A stretch of DNA of 64,000 bases from Bacteroidia bacterium (GTDB taxonomy: Bacteria > Bacteroidota > Bacteroidia > UKL13-3). Below the pieces are notes generated by a model. The model was not told the DNA's origin. It was given only the letters and a program-made list of their open reading frames with translations, and ran no database searches. The translations under genes and the position numbers were made by a program. The DNA lies in NCBI GenBank assembly GCA_025454975.1, contig JALONK010000005.1:47896-111895 (forward strand), given 5' to 3'. Numbering within the stretch: the stretch's first letter is position 1; each line of letters opens with the position of its first letter. Shown here in pieces: positions 54,896 through 63,382 of the stretch.

Positions 54896-55603
54896 TCATT
54901 CCACATATTTTAGAAGTTCTCTAACTAGTCTGAACACAGTCGTTGATGATTCTTCTCGAGCTGGATTTGTATGGTCAAAATGATTGTAATTTCTCTCAGC
55001 TCTATCTATTGCAAGTTCAGCTCTTTTTCTTCTCGTTTTGTCGTCTATATCGTCTAGTAATTCAAAAAAATCTTCTTCAATTAATTTTGTCCCATTGCCG
55101 TCATAAGTTACTTTGAATGGTTTAAGATGTTCGTTGATTTTATCGTTGTAGCTGTCTCTATGCATTCCACCACCTTGATGGTCATTAAAGTGTAATATCA
55201 GCCAATATTCAAACGATTGATTTGAATAAGCTACGCCAAAGTTGTTGGCTACTGCTATTTGAATTGCTAAGTTGAAATCATTGTCGTTAAAATCGTCTTT
55301 GTCAAACACACACCAAACTTGGTCGTAGTTTCCTTGTTGGGATAAAGCAAGTGCTCTATTCACTAAAGAAATTGTATTATATCCTTCACCAACTGATTTG
55401 ACTTTTGCAGAAGTTATTCTGAATTGATTGAAATAGGAAGGTTCTGTATTTTCTCCTTCACAAACAATAAGAATAGAGGGTTTTTCTGTCAACTCTGCAG
55501 CAGGTCTTTCTAAGCTCGGTTCTTTTCTCCGTTGAGCCTTTAATTGTTCACGGTGCTTTTGCTTTGCTTCTTTCTGTTCAGCTTTTTTGTCCTTCATTTT
55601 CAT
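54896..55603 (-). CDS. RloB-family protein (AbiLii-like)
   Basis: 235 residues. A charged N-terminus is followed by the RloB domain (ILIVCEGENTEPSYFNQFRIT, VWCVFDKDDF, NQSFEYWLILHF). The CEGENTE and DKDD motifs resemble TOPRIM metal sites, so a nuclease role is plausible. It overlaps the upstream ATPase gene by 26 bp. RloA/RloB pairs appear with restriction systems and in abortive infection (AbiLi/AbiLii); the same defence role is inferred here. It is the last gene of module 1. Confidence 0.86.
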   Translation of the reverse strand: MKMKDKKAEQKEAKQKHREQLKAQRRKEPSLERPAAELTEKPSILIVCEGENTEPSYFNQFRITSAKVKSVGEGYNTISLVNRALALSQQGNYDQVWCVFDKDDFNDNDFNLAIQIAVANNFGVAYSNQSFEYWLILHFNDHQGGGMHRDSYNDKINEHLKPFKVTYDGNGTKLIEEDFFELLDDIDDKTRRKRAELAIDRAERNYNHFDHTNPAREESSTTVFRLVRELLKYVE

Positions 55604-56912
55604 TTTCTGCCAAGAAAAATTTTAGGTTATCAAAAAAGCCAAGAAATGGAACTGCACCATATTTTCCCTTGATATAATTGTCTTCAAAAGGCTCTGTTTT
55701 TCTTACTTCATCTGATTTAAAGTCAGCTAAGGAGTAAAGCCTTGCTTCTCCATATTTATTTTTGTTTGTGAACCAAGTTTGGTCTCTTCTAAATAGACCT
55801 GAGCTTAATAAGTTTGTGTCGTGTGTATTAAAAATCAATTGTGCATTATTCTTGTTAAACTCATTTGAGTTAAAAAGTGAAACGATTTTACAAACCAAAT
55901 TTGGATGAAGTTTTGAGTCTAACTCATCAACTACTAGAGTGTAACCATTTTCAATAACATCGAGAATAGGGCCTGTAAGAGCGAAAAACTTTCTTGTTCC
56001 AGACGATTCATCATCTTCTAATGAAAAGCTAACACTTCCTACTGATTTTAAGTCTTCGTTATATTTTTTATGCTTAGTCAATATGTCAGATGCATATTCT
56101 TTTTTTTCTTCTCGCACTTCTCTAATTAACTTCTCCTTGAGTTCTTTTGGCATTCCCTTGGGAAGACTTTCAATGTCAAGTTTTTGTAGTTCGATGTCTT
56201 GAATTCCTAAATCAGCGGCTTTCAATAGTTCAAGAATTTTCACTTTGTGTTTAGGGTCTTCGGTTTTACCCATAGTGAAACCTTGGTATCCTGATTCTTT
56301 TAATCCTGACAAGATTTTAAGCCTTTTGAACCAATCTAAAACATTGATTGCAGTCTTCTCATTGAACTGAGCGGCTACTGAAATTAATAAAGCATTGTCT
56401 CGAACTAAACCCGCCTTGACTACAGTATTGCCTTTAGTAAAACTTCGTTCGTGAGTATTGAAGGTGCTTCCTTCTCTATAAAAAAGTTCAACTTCTTTTG
56501 TTTTTGGTTTGTGATAAAGCCACTCAGATACAATCCTTTCAGTTGTCGCTTCAAAGCCATACCGATAAAGCTCATTTTTGTAAATAAAAATGATTTCAAA
56601 TTCAGATGGTTCGTTTTCTGTCTGTGTGCTTAATTTAAAAGGTTCAACTTCAATAGTCTCACCTTTTTGACTTTCCTTTGAACTGTTTATTACGAAATAT
56701 CGCATAAATGCAAATGCGTCAAGCAACTTGCTTTTGCCACTCGCATTTGCACCATAAATAACTGCACTTTTAAGGAGTCTTAGTCCAAAGCTGTCATTTA
56801 TTACAATGTTTTCCTGCTCTCTGATATCTTTATCGTAGTTGGAAGCAATAAGGCTCAAAGTCGCTTTGTCCTTAAATGTCCTAAAGTTTTTAATTGAAAA
56901 TTGCAGAAGCAT
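55578..56912 (-). CDS. RloA/AbiLi-like AAA (SMC/OLD-type) ATPase
   Basis: 444 residues. The N-terminus LLQFSIKNFRTFKDKATLSL and Walker A GANASGKSKLLDAF are typical of AAA_15/AAA_21 ATPases; the Walker B is LVVDELDSKLHPNL, with ATPase signature GTRKFFAL before it and a D-loop/His switch in IFNTHDTNLLSS. No C-terminal TOPRIM is fused; the RloB partner, encoded next, supplies it. Together they form an AbiL-like two-gene defence candidate. Confidence 0.88.
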   Translation of the reverse strand: MLLQFSIKNFRTFKDKATLSLIASNYDKDIREQENIVINDSFGLRLLKSAVIYGANASGKSKLLDAFAFMRYFVINSSKESQKGETIEVEPFKLSTQTENEPSEFEIIFIYKNELYRYGFEATTERIVSEWLYHKPKTKEVELFYREGSTFNTHERSFTKGNTVVKAGLVRDNALLISVAAQFNEKTAINVLDWFKRLKILSGLKESGYQGFTMGKTEDPKHKVKILELLKAADLGIQDIELQKLDIESLPKGMPKELKEKLIREVREEKKEYASDILTKHKKYNEDLKSVGSVSFSLEDDESSGTRKFFALTGPILDVIENGYTLVVDELDSKLHPNLVCKIVSLFNSNEFNKNNAQLIFNTHDTNLLSSGLFRRDQTWFTNKNKYGEARLYSLADFKSDEVRKTEPFEDNYIKGKYGAVPFLGFFDNLKFFLAENENEGQKS

Positions 56913-57185
56913 CTTTCTTCTTGTTTTTGATTAAATGTATCCAAAGGTATTCTTTATTTTGTAATTTAAAGCATAATAAAAGGCTTTTTTGATTATTTTG
57001 GCTCGAAAAACTTGTTTATTCTGCTTTTTTACGCTTGCCGTTAACGTTACCACTCCTTGCGCTCGTTGCCGATTGCGAAGCAGAAACTGTCTACCAGGAT
57101 AAAATATTTCGCGTACATAAAATCTTCATTTTTAGAACGTCACCGGCAATGGCGCAAGACTTTTGTTACAGGTAGTTGTTTTTTG
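56913..57185. other. Intergenic region holding hairpin element IR2
   Basis: Between the RloA start and the lipoprotein stop. The attC-like hairpin (57056-57158) occupies the centre. GC content rises in its arms against an AT-rich background. No ORF seen. Confidence 0.6.
57056..57158. repeat. attC-like hairpin IR2
   Basis: Left arms CTTGCGC (57056-57062) and TTGCCG (57066-57071), spaced by 3 bp, pair with right arms CGGCAA (57144-57149) and GCGCAAG (57152-57158), spaced by 2 bp. The one-base asymmetry resembles the extrahelical bases of integron attC sites, but the conserved GTTRRRY/RYYYAAC ends are not found. It lies just after the stop of the lipoprotein gene in minus sense. Confidence 0.6.
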
Positions 57186-57773
57186 TCACCAACAGATTCC
57201 ATTTTCAATGTTTTTCTGAATTGACTTAATGAGTCTGTACTCTTTTTTAATTTGGTCGTCCGAGAGGAGATATTTATTCTTTTCAACCCAGGAGTCAGCC
57301 ATGCTAGAATTAATCATTTCAATTCTTTTGTCTTTATCAAACTGTTTTATGATTAAATTATATTCAAATAATAAAGGGTCTGCAATGCTGTCAATACCCA
57401 TGCTGTTTGTTTTTGTTCTAAGTTCGTATGACTGATGACAACATTGTAAATGTCCACGGTAAATTTTTAAATAGATTAGGGTTAAATACTTCTCTTGATT
57501 TTGTCGGTCAGCACGAATTGCTTTAAATGCTTTCACAACACTGTCAGGAAAGTTATTCATCTTTTTCATTCCGCTTTGCATGGTTGTGTCAGGAACAAAA
57601 TTTTCGGCAAATTGTCTTACAATTTTTAAGTTGACTTGGTGAGAAATTGAAGCAATTGCTGTGTCGGCAGAAACCACTTTCGAGTTTACCGCTTTTTTGT
57701 TATCAATTGAACTCTGTCCACAAGCGAAAATGATCAATAAAATCGTCGATATGATTAATAGTTGTCGTGTCAT
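57186..57773 (-). CDS. Putative lipoprotein of unknown function
   Basis: 195 residues. Signal with lipobox-like LLIIFACGQSS; mature protein mostly helical and polar (FVPDTTMQSGMKKMNNFPDSVVKAFKAIRADRQNQEKYLTLIYLKIYRGHLQCCHQSYELR). No family recognised. It is the first gene of module 1, starting 14 bp from the edge of repeat copy B, and lies upstream of the RloA/RloB pair across hairpin IR2. It may be a separate cassette. Confidence 0.6.
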   Translation of the reverse strand: MTRQLLIISTILLIIFACGQSSIDNKKAVNSKVVSADTAIASISHQVNLKIVRQFAENFVPDTTMQSGMKKMNNFPDSVVKAFKAIRADRQNQEKYLTLIYLKIYRGHLQCCHQSYELRTKTNSMGIDSIADPLLFEYNLIIKQFDKDKRIEMINSSMADSWVEKNKYLLSDDQIKKEYRLIKSIQKNIENGICW

Positions 57774-57787
57774 TTTACAATTACCTG

Positions 57788-58246
57788 TAACTAGTTAACA
57801 CCCGAATCCTTCACTCGCCTATCATACCAATTATGGTCATATACACGAAACTTGCCTTCACATGCGATTACATTCCTAATAAAATTTTCAGCTTGTATTT
57901 TTTCTATGGTTTTCACTTGGGGTAATCGGATATATACAGATACGAAGTAAGAAAAATAAATTGAAAATGGCAACCAAAATTATTGCATGTTAGATAACAG
58001 CGTTTTTATATCATATATTAAAATCGGTTGAGAATAATAACTCCATTTGATGCTCAATAAAACAGTGCTATTAAACAATTAGGACAAGAGCTGTCTGCAC
58101 TAAAAAAAACACCTCACTCAAAAATTTTTAAGTAGTTATACATCATCCAATTTTTGAACAGTAAAAATGTAGTTCAAAAAAATGTCGAGGATGTAAACGC
58201 GCTTAAAAGTGTGCTTTATTTTTTAAAATGGAGTTGTGCAGCAGGT
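57788..58246. repeat. Repeat copy B (full length)
   Basis: About 459 bp, starting TAACTAGTT and ending GTTGTGCAGCAGGT. Long stretches equal copy C, for example GGTAATCGGATATATACAGA. A small ORF that is open in copy C (63633-63869) is frameshifted here. It lies between the start of the lipoprotein gene (14 bp) and the stop of the helicase gene (about 20 bp). Confidence 0.9.
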
Positions 58247-58266
58247 AAGGCTGTTCTGCGTTGTTA

Positions 58267-61200
58267 TTATCTGTTTATCTGTTGTTTATGTTCTTTTTTT
58301 AATTCTGTCGGTTTAGTAATATATACTTTATCAAATAGTTTTATTTTTTCTTCAAATGTCATATTAACATAGTCTTGATTTGAGCACCACCACTTATAAA
58401 ACTCCACAGGTTGGGTAGAATAGGGAACCGATGCTTGAACAGGTATGTCGTAACCTTTGAATTCGATTCTTGTTTTTAATCCTAATGCGTCTTTGAAGTA
58501 GTCAGGGTGGTATGCTCTTAATTTTGAAATGAGTAGGTCAAATACTTCTTTATTTACTTTTAATGGTGTTTCCCTTCTCACAATGTCAAAAGAAATTGGA
58601 TCTTCTTTTAACCACTCTGATACTCTTAAAGTCCTTATTCCATTATCGTTTGTGATTGTCAATAAGTCTTTAAGGAAATAATACCTGTCAGCATTGGGAT
58701 GAAAAATGTTTACGTTTGAATCTTCGTCCTTATCTGATGATATTTCAACTGCTTTCAGGTCTTTTTTTTTAAGTGTTTCAATTATGTCAACGTTATTAGC
58801 TTCTCCACCTTTGAATTTGTCTAGTAAAAAATCAACGTCTGATCCAAGGAAAAAGTCTTCAATAAAGTCCCACCTTTCATTATTAGTAAAGCTTCTTAAA
58901 AAGAAATGATCAAAAATTTGATTACTCAAATAATGTCTTTCAAGTGTCTTTGATAAAAGGCTGTTTATGTAGTATGAGTTATTGGAATCTCTTTCAATCC
59001 TATTTGGATCGTTAATACGGATAAACACCATAGGATTTTCACCACCTTTAATTTCAAATGTTCCTAGTTCAAGCATTTCTATAAAGTAGCCAAGTCTAAC
59101 ATAGTTTATAGCATTGGTTTCTTTATTAGTTACATATCTTTCAACTATTGAATTGTCAGTATTTCCAAACAAGTTATTGAGCCTTGTCATTAAGGCAGTA
59201 AAACTTGCTAAGTATTGTGTGTTGTAAACACGGTATTCGTAGCCATCTATGCTCTTTCTTTGCTGCAAAAAGGCATTGCCTTCAATAACTCCTGGCTGTG
59301 TTAGTCTTCCTGAATAAGAGGATAGAATAAATCTTGAAAGTCTCTCGGCCTTCTCGTTATCATTAAGAATGTTATTTAACTTTTGCTGAAAATCATCTTG
59401 TTTGAAGAAGCCGTCTGAATTCGCAAAGATGGTTTGAACCGCATTCAATAAATTTTGTAGCTTGTTAAATATGTTGTTGAAACTATCAAGTCTTTCAAAA
59501 GACATTTTTAATTGAGGTATCAATTCAATGTGGTCGTCTTTAAATAAGTTGCCAGTATAAAATTCTCTTTTTAGTATCGGAAAACTTTTATTCACGAAAT
59601 GATTATACCATAACTTGTCAAGGTCAATTTCAATAATGTTATTTCCATTGCCTGATTTATCAATATCTCTGAAAGTCTTTGAGTATTTTCGTGATAGGAT
59701 ATTTAAGTCTTGGTCTGAAATTCTTGCAAATACTTTTACAAAGAGTTTTTTGGGTCTTGCTATGATTACATTGAATCGATGTTTAGCTAAATAATCCTTT
59801 TCGATCATCATCAATGCTGTCAGAACCTTTTGATCTAGATCCATTGCATTTTCGAAAATATGCCCAAAGTCATCTACAGATAAAAGTAGGTTTCTATTCT
59901 TATTATTTTTCAGATATGTTTTATGGATTTTTTTCAGTACTTCTTTAATTTGATATTGTCTAAGTGCAGACATTCCGTGAAGTGCTTTCGTATATTGTTG
60001 ATCTTGTGAAGAATAATTTAAGGTAGCAAAACCTTTTATTCCTGGTTTCCTTGCAACCCTTCCAATTTCCTGAACATAGTCTGGTAACAAACCTGAAGGT
60101 GCGTGATGATATACAACTTGTATGTCTGATATATCCACACCCATCCCGAACGCTTTTGTTGAAACCATTATTTTTCTTTCCCCACTTTTAAACTGTCTGT
60201 AGGCAAATTCCCTGTTTAATGAGTCAAGAGAACCGTGATAACCTGTGGCTACATTTGGCAATTCTGAGTTAAGTTGGTCAAGTATTTGTCTAATATGTTT
60301 TGTATATGGTGTATATACTAATGTTTTTAATCCAAGCTCGTGGATTTGTTTTACAAAATTTACTGTTTGCTCTATTTTTCGAGATTCATAATTAGTTGTA
60401 AATCTCTCATATGTATTTATTATAAAATCTATGTCGCTTCTCTTGACTTGTCCGATGAAAATGTGAGGATTCTGCATTACCAAACTGTCAATGCTATCAA
60501 AAACCATATCGTTAGCTCCACCATATATTGCGGTTGCTGTTACGGCTACCATTGGAAATTTCAAGTTGGAATATTTTCCACTTCTCATTTTTCTTATATG
60601 ATTGCCCAAAAACCAGTAATCTACTCTAAAATCACGACCCCAAGTTGTAATTAAATGGGCTTCATCAATCACGAGAAGGCCCAATTTTCTGCTGCCAATA
60701 AAATGTGTTATATCGTATGAAAGCAATAATTCAGGTGACATATAAAGAATGTCAATTTCCCCACTTTTACAACTTTCGATAATCCTTTCACGGTCTATTA
60801 AGCTCAATTCACTATTTATGTATGCTACCTTGTCAAAATTTCGATCCTTAACTATTGCATTAACTTGGTCTTTCATTAATGCAATCAAAGGAGAAATAAC
60901 AATCGTTACATCTCCTTTTTCGGATACATAAAATGCAGGGAGTTGAAAAAGTAGAGATTTACCTGCTCCGGTAGGAGCAGTTAAGAACAAATCCCTACAC
61001 GGTTCATCTCCTTTTGAATTTTCATATTCATTAATAATTGTTTCAACTATAAGTCCTTGAGATAATTCTGCAATTTCATTACCAATGTTAGGGTTCTTAT
61101 AAACCGAAATATTTCTAAATGAAGCATCTTCACCCCAAAATTTAGTCAGTAATTTTAGTGTCTGATCATTTGCTTTATAATCTGAGGAAATAGACGATTC

Positions 61201-61938
61201 TTTTAATATGAAAAGAGTTCCGCCAAAACTGTCAAGTAATGAATTAAGTTTCTTTAATGTTTCAAGTATTGTTGGATTAAGCGGCTGTTTTGAATAAAAC
61301 TTAACAACTGCTTTTTTTGAAAATGTATTTTGTTTAATGCAATTATTGAGAAAACTATCCAAAGAATACGGATCAGAACTAACATCAATGCTTTCTAAAG
61401 TCTGATCACTTGAAAACGCTAGTTCCTTTGAGTTAGTGAAAATGTCAATAGATTCAAATGAATTAATTGGCGTTTTGATTGAGTAGTAATATTTATCATT
61501 AATAGCTAATTGTTCTGCTTGATAAATTGGTAATCTTTCAGGTCGCAACTCAATATTTTCCTTTCCTTCCTTTTCCAAGTATTGGCTCTTATCAATTGGA
61601 AAGAGTTGTCGCAGGTTGTCTTTTAGAATAACAACTCTGTCTGTAAAGAAGGAAGGGTCAATATAGTTAATTAAATAGCTGAATTGTGCGAATGATAATA
61701 AATGAAAGTCTTTTGTCTGTTGAAGTGTTGTGAAAATTTTTGCAAACCAATCTTTATTGAAAGTCAACTCGTCACTTTCTAAATAAAATGTTTCCGGGTC
61801 TGCAAGAAAGTTGTTTATAGTGTCGGAATTAATCAAATTCACCTGTCCTTGAACAACAAATATTTGATTTTGCTTTTCAGATTTCAGTCTGTAAGCATTT
61901 TTGAGAATTAGGTCTTTGTAGAGTTCTTTAAACGTCAT
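58267..61938 (-). CDS. Large RecQ-like DEAH helicase
   Basis: 1223 residues. The helicase core (about 310-650) has TAPTGAGKSLLFQLPA (Walker A), ISPLIALMKDQV, VIDEAH (motif II), AVTATA (motif III), VYTPYTKHI, AYRQFKSGERKIMVSTKAFGMGVDISDIQVVYHHAPSGLLPDYVQEIGRVAR (motifs V-VI), which is closest to RecQ. No HRDC domain is evident. About 300 N-terminal and 570 C-terminal residues show no recognised domain. The position in a cassette with cyclase-like and HEPN-like genes suggests defence against phage or plasmids; this is inference. Confidence 0.85.
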   Translation of the reverse strand: MTFKELYKDLILKNAYRLKSEKQNQIFVVQGQVNLINSDTINNFLADPETFYLESDELTFNKDWFAKIFTTLQQTKDFHLLSFAQFSYLINYIDPSFFTDRVVILKDNLRQLFPIDKSQYLEKEGKENIELRPERLPIYQAEQLAINDKYYYSIKTPINSFESIDIFTNSKELAFSSDQTLESIDVSSDPYSLDSFLNNCIKQNTFSKKAVVKFYSKQPLNPTILETLKKLNSLLDSFGGTLFILKESSISSDYKANDQTLKLLTKFWGEDASFRNISVYKNPNIGNEIAELSQGLIVETIINEYENSKGDEPCRDLFLTAPTGAGKSLLFQLPAFYVSEKGDVTIVISPLIALMKDQVNAIVKDRNFDKVAYINSELSLIDRERIIESCKSGEIDILYMSPELLLSYDITHFIGSRKLGLLVIDEAHLITTWGRDFRVDYWFLGNHIRKMRSGKYSNLKFPMVAVTATAIYGGANDMVFDSIDSLVMQNPHIFIGQVKRSDIDFIINTYERFTTNYESRKIEQTVNFVKQIHELGLKTLVYTPYTKHIRQILDQLNSELPNVATGYHGSLDSLNREFAYRQFKSGERKIMVSTKAFGMGVDISDIQVVYHHAPSGLLPDYVQEIGRVARKPGIKGFATLNYSSQDQQYTKALHGMSALRQYQIKEVLKKIHKTYLKNNKNRNLLLSVDDFGHIFENAMDLDQKVLTALMMIEKDYLAKHRFNVIIARPKKLFVKVFARISDQDLNILSRKYSKTFRDIDKSGNGNNIIEIDLDKLWYNHFVNKSFPILKREFYTGNLFKDDHIELIPQLKMSFERLDSFNNIFNKLQNLLNAVQTIFANSDGFFKQDDFQQKLNNILNDNEKAERLSRFILSSYSGRLTQPGVIEGNAFLQQRKSIDGYEYRVYNTQYLASFTALMTRLNNLFGNTDNSIVERYVTNKETNAINYVRLGYFIEMLELGTFEIKGGENPMVFIRINDPNRIERDSNNSYYINSLLSKTLERHYLSNQIFDHFFLRSFTNNERWDFIEDFFLGSDVDFLLDKFKGGEANNVDIIETLKKKDLKAVEISSDKDEDSNVNIFHPNADRYYFLKDLLTITNDNGIRTLRVSEWLKEDPISFDIVRRETPLKVNKEVFDLLISKLRAYHPDYFKDALGLKTRIEFKGYDIPVQASVPYSTQPVEFYKWWCSNQDYVNMTFEEKIKLFDKVYITKPTELKKEHKQQINR

Positions 61939-62104
61939 ATTCCATTTTTCTTAGGTAGTCTCTGTCTTTTATAATTACGCACAAAGTTTTGGCACTTGCC
62001 GCAATGGCGGATTTCGGAGTACAAAACTGTCAATACATCACAAAAGTTGATACGAGGTAGAATATTCAATTAACCACGTTATCAGCCATTGAGCCAAACG
62101 CATG
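61939..62104. other. Intergenic region holding hairpin element IR1
   Basis: Between helicase start and cyclase-like stop. Most of it is element IR1. No ORF seen. Confidence 0.6.
61986..62099. repeat. attC-like inverted element IR1
   Basis: GTTTTGGC (61986-61993) and CAATGG (62002-62007) on the left pair with CCATTG (62086-62091) and GCCAAAC (62093-62099) on the right; the GTTTTGGC arm has one extra T. It follows the stop of the cyclase-like gene (GCTAACATGCGTTTGGC on the minus strand). Confidence 0.55.
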
Positions 62105-62815
62105 TTAGCTGCTTTTTTTATTCATTAGTTCGTATATTACTATAGTATTATCTACATATTTTCTAACACTACCTGAAACAGTCTTGTACATGTCTTCAAT
62201 TTGTTCTTCTTCTAAGTTACTAAGTCGAACATTATAATGTTGAACCTTCCCACTTTTCAGAGGAGTAGCTAATCTGTAAAAATGTCCTTTAATCAAAGAC
62301 TCATCAATTTGCTTCAGTCTTAAACTATCAATTATTCTAGCCTCAGCTTCATTGTCAACTATAATACCGTAGTAATGTAGCTGGTCTTGCAATAAATAGG
62401 CATCAATAAGTGGTTGACCATAGAAAATGGATTTTTCAAAATCTGCAGTCAGTCTTCCAAACGAAATTGCTCCTTTGGTAGGGGCTCCTCTTTGAATAGC
62501 AGCTTCTTGGAAAATTTCAAGAACACTTGATAGAACCAATAAATCTGATAATGAATCATCTTTTGTAACAAACAATACTGAATCTGAAAAGGTAACCGAC
62601 TTAACTCTTTGTTCTCTTTCAAACTTTTTATCTATCTTTTTTAAGGGACTAGCAATTATCTTTTGTAAAATATCTTTCATAAAAGACATTTTTTGCAGCA
62701 TTTGTCCAACTTCTTCATGACTTTTTCTTGCTACCATGTCCTTAAAACCAATAACATCCATGAAGCCAACATATCTCTTGCAGTCAACTTTCCACTCTTG
62801 ATTTTCTTTTTTCAT
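62105..62815 (-). CDS. Class III nucleotide-cyclase-like protein
   Basis: 236 residues. The order of motifs parallels class III cyclases: RYVGFMDVIGFKDMV (like xxADIVGFT, Asp20), VKSVTFSDSVLFV (like the second metal Asp, Asp78), RGAPTKGAISFGRL and IFYGQPLIDAYLLQDQ (like RxGIxxG...YGxxVNxAxRL). Both metal-ligand aspartates are kept; the transition-state Asn/Arg and base-selecting residues are not clear. Known defence cyclases of the Pycsar type have the same fold. It lies 38 bp after a HEPN-like gene, so the two are probably one operon. Activity is a hypothesis. Confidence 0.6.
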   Translation of the reverse strand: MKKENQEWKVDCKRYVGFMDVIGFKDMVARKSHEEVGQMLQKMSFMKDILQKIIASPLKKIDKKFEREQRVKSVTFSDSVLFVTKDDSLSDLLVLSSVLEIFQEAAIQRGAPTKGAISFGRLTADFEKSIFYGQPLIDAYLLQDQLHYYGIIVDNEAEARIIDSLRLKQIDESLIKGHFYRLATPLKSGKVQHYNVRLSNLEEEQIEDMYKTVSGSVRKYVDNTIVIYELMNKKSS

Positions 62816-62853
62816 GATGTTGTTTTTGTTTTAGATATTTATTAGACCTAAAA

Positions 62854-63354
62854 TTAAAAGTTTTCTATATCGCCTCCCAAATCTTGGTATATGCCATGTA
62901 GATTATATGAAATTTGCACAAACATCTCTGGAATAACCCATTCATCACATTCTCTTATTGATTTTTTTCCTTTTATTTTTCCAAGTCCTTGTTCTAAACC
63001 ATCCGTAGTGTCATTGAAAGCTATTGAGGCTTTTGTTAGAATCTCTTCTAATTCTTTTATTCCTGGTTCATAAGTCAAATGATGAGCAAATTTATTACGG
63101 GTTCTATTAATTAATATCAAGATTTCTTTTTGTTTTTCATCAATATGATTTAAACCAAAAACTAATTCAATGAGTTTGTAATGGTTCAACCCTTCTGCAA
63201 AATCTATTAGTTTTGGTTGGCTCAATTCTATAATTTTAACGAGCAAAAACTCAATTACCAAATGTCCTGTCATGAAACTTGATAAAAGGTAGTCTCCAGA
63301 AACAGTTGTTTCATAAAGTTCAGAAAAGGTTTTTATATTTTGTTTAGGTTTCAT
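62854..63354 (-). CDS. HEPN-like protein with Rx4H motif
   Basis: 166 residues, mainly helical. LINRTRNKFAHHLTYEP contains R86-N-K-F-A-H91, the Rx4-6H motif of HEPN ribonucleases; helices before it (GHLVIEFLLVKIIELS, KLIELVFGLNHIDEKQKEILILIN) fit a DUF4145-like layout. HEPN proteins often act as RNases or toxins in defence. It is the first gene of module 2, starting 28 bp from repeat copy C. Partner role with the cyclase-like protein is inferred from order only. Confidence 0.65.
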   Translation of the reverse strand: MKPKQNIKTFSELYETTVSGDYLLSSFMTGHLVIEFLLVKIIELSQPKLIDFAEGLNHYKLIELVFGLNHIDEKQKEILILINRTRNKFAHHLTYEPGIKELEEILTKASIAFNDTTDGLEQGLGKIKGKKSIRECDEWVIPEMFVQISYNLHGIYQDLGGDIENF

Positions 63355-63382
63355 AGGTTTGGGGGATTATTAAAATCACAGC

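Noticed and set aside
58154-58372. 72-aa plus-strand ORF beginning MNSKNVVQKNVEDVNALK
   Set aside because: A frameshifted piece of the repeat ORF that then runs antisense into the helicase gene.
57056-62099. True integron array
   Set aside because: The two hairpins lack GTTRRRY/RYYYAAC ends, no tyrosine integrase is in the window, and the main repeat is about 460 bp, far longer than an attC.
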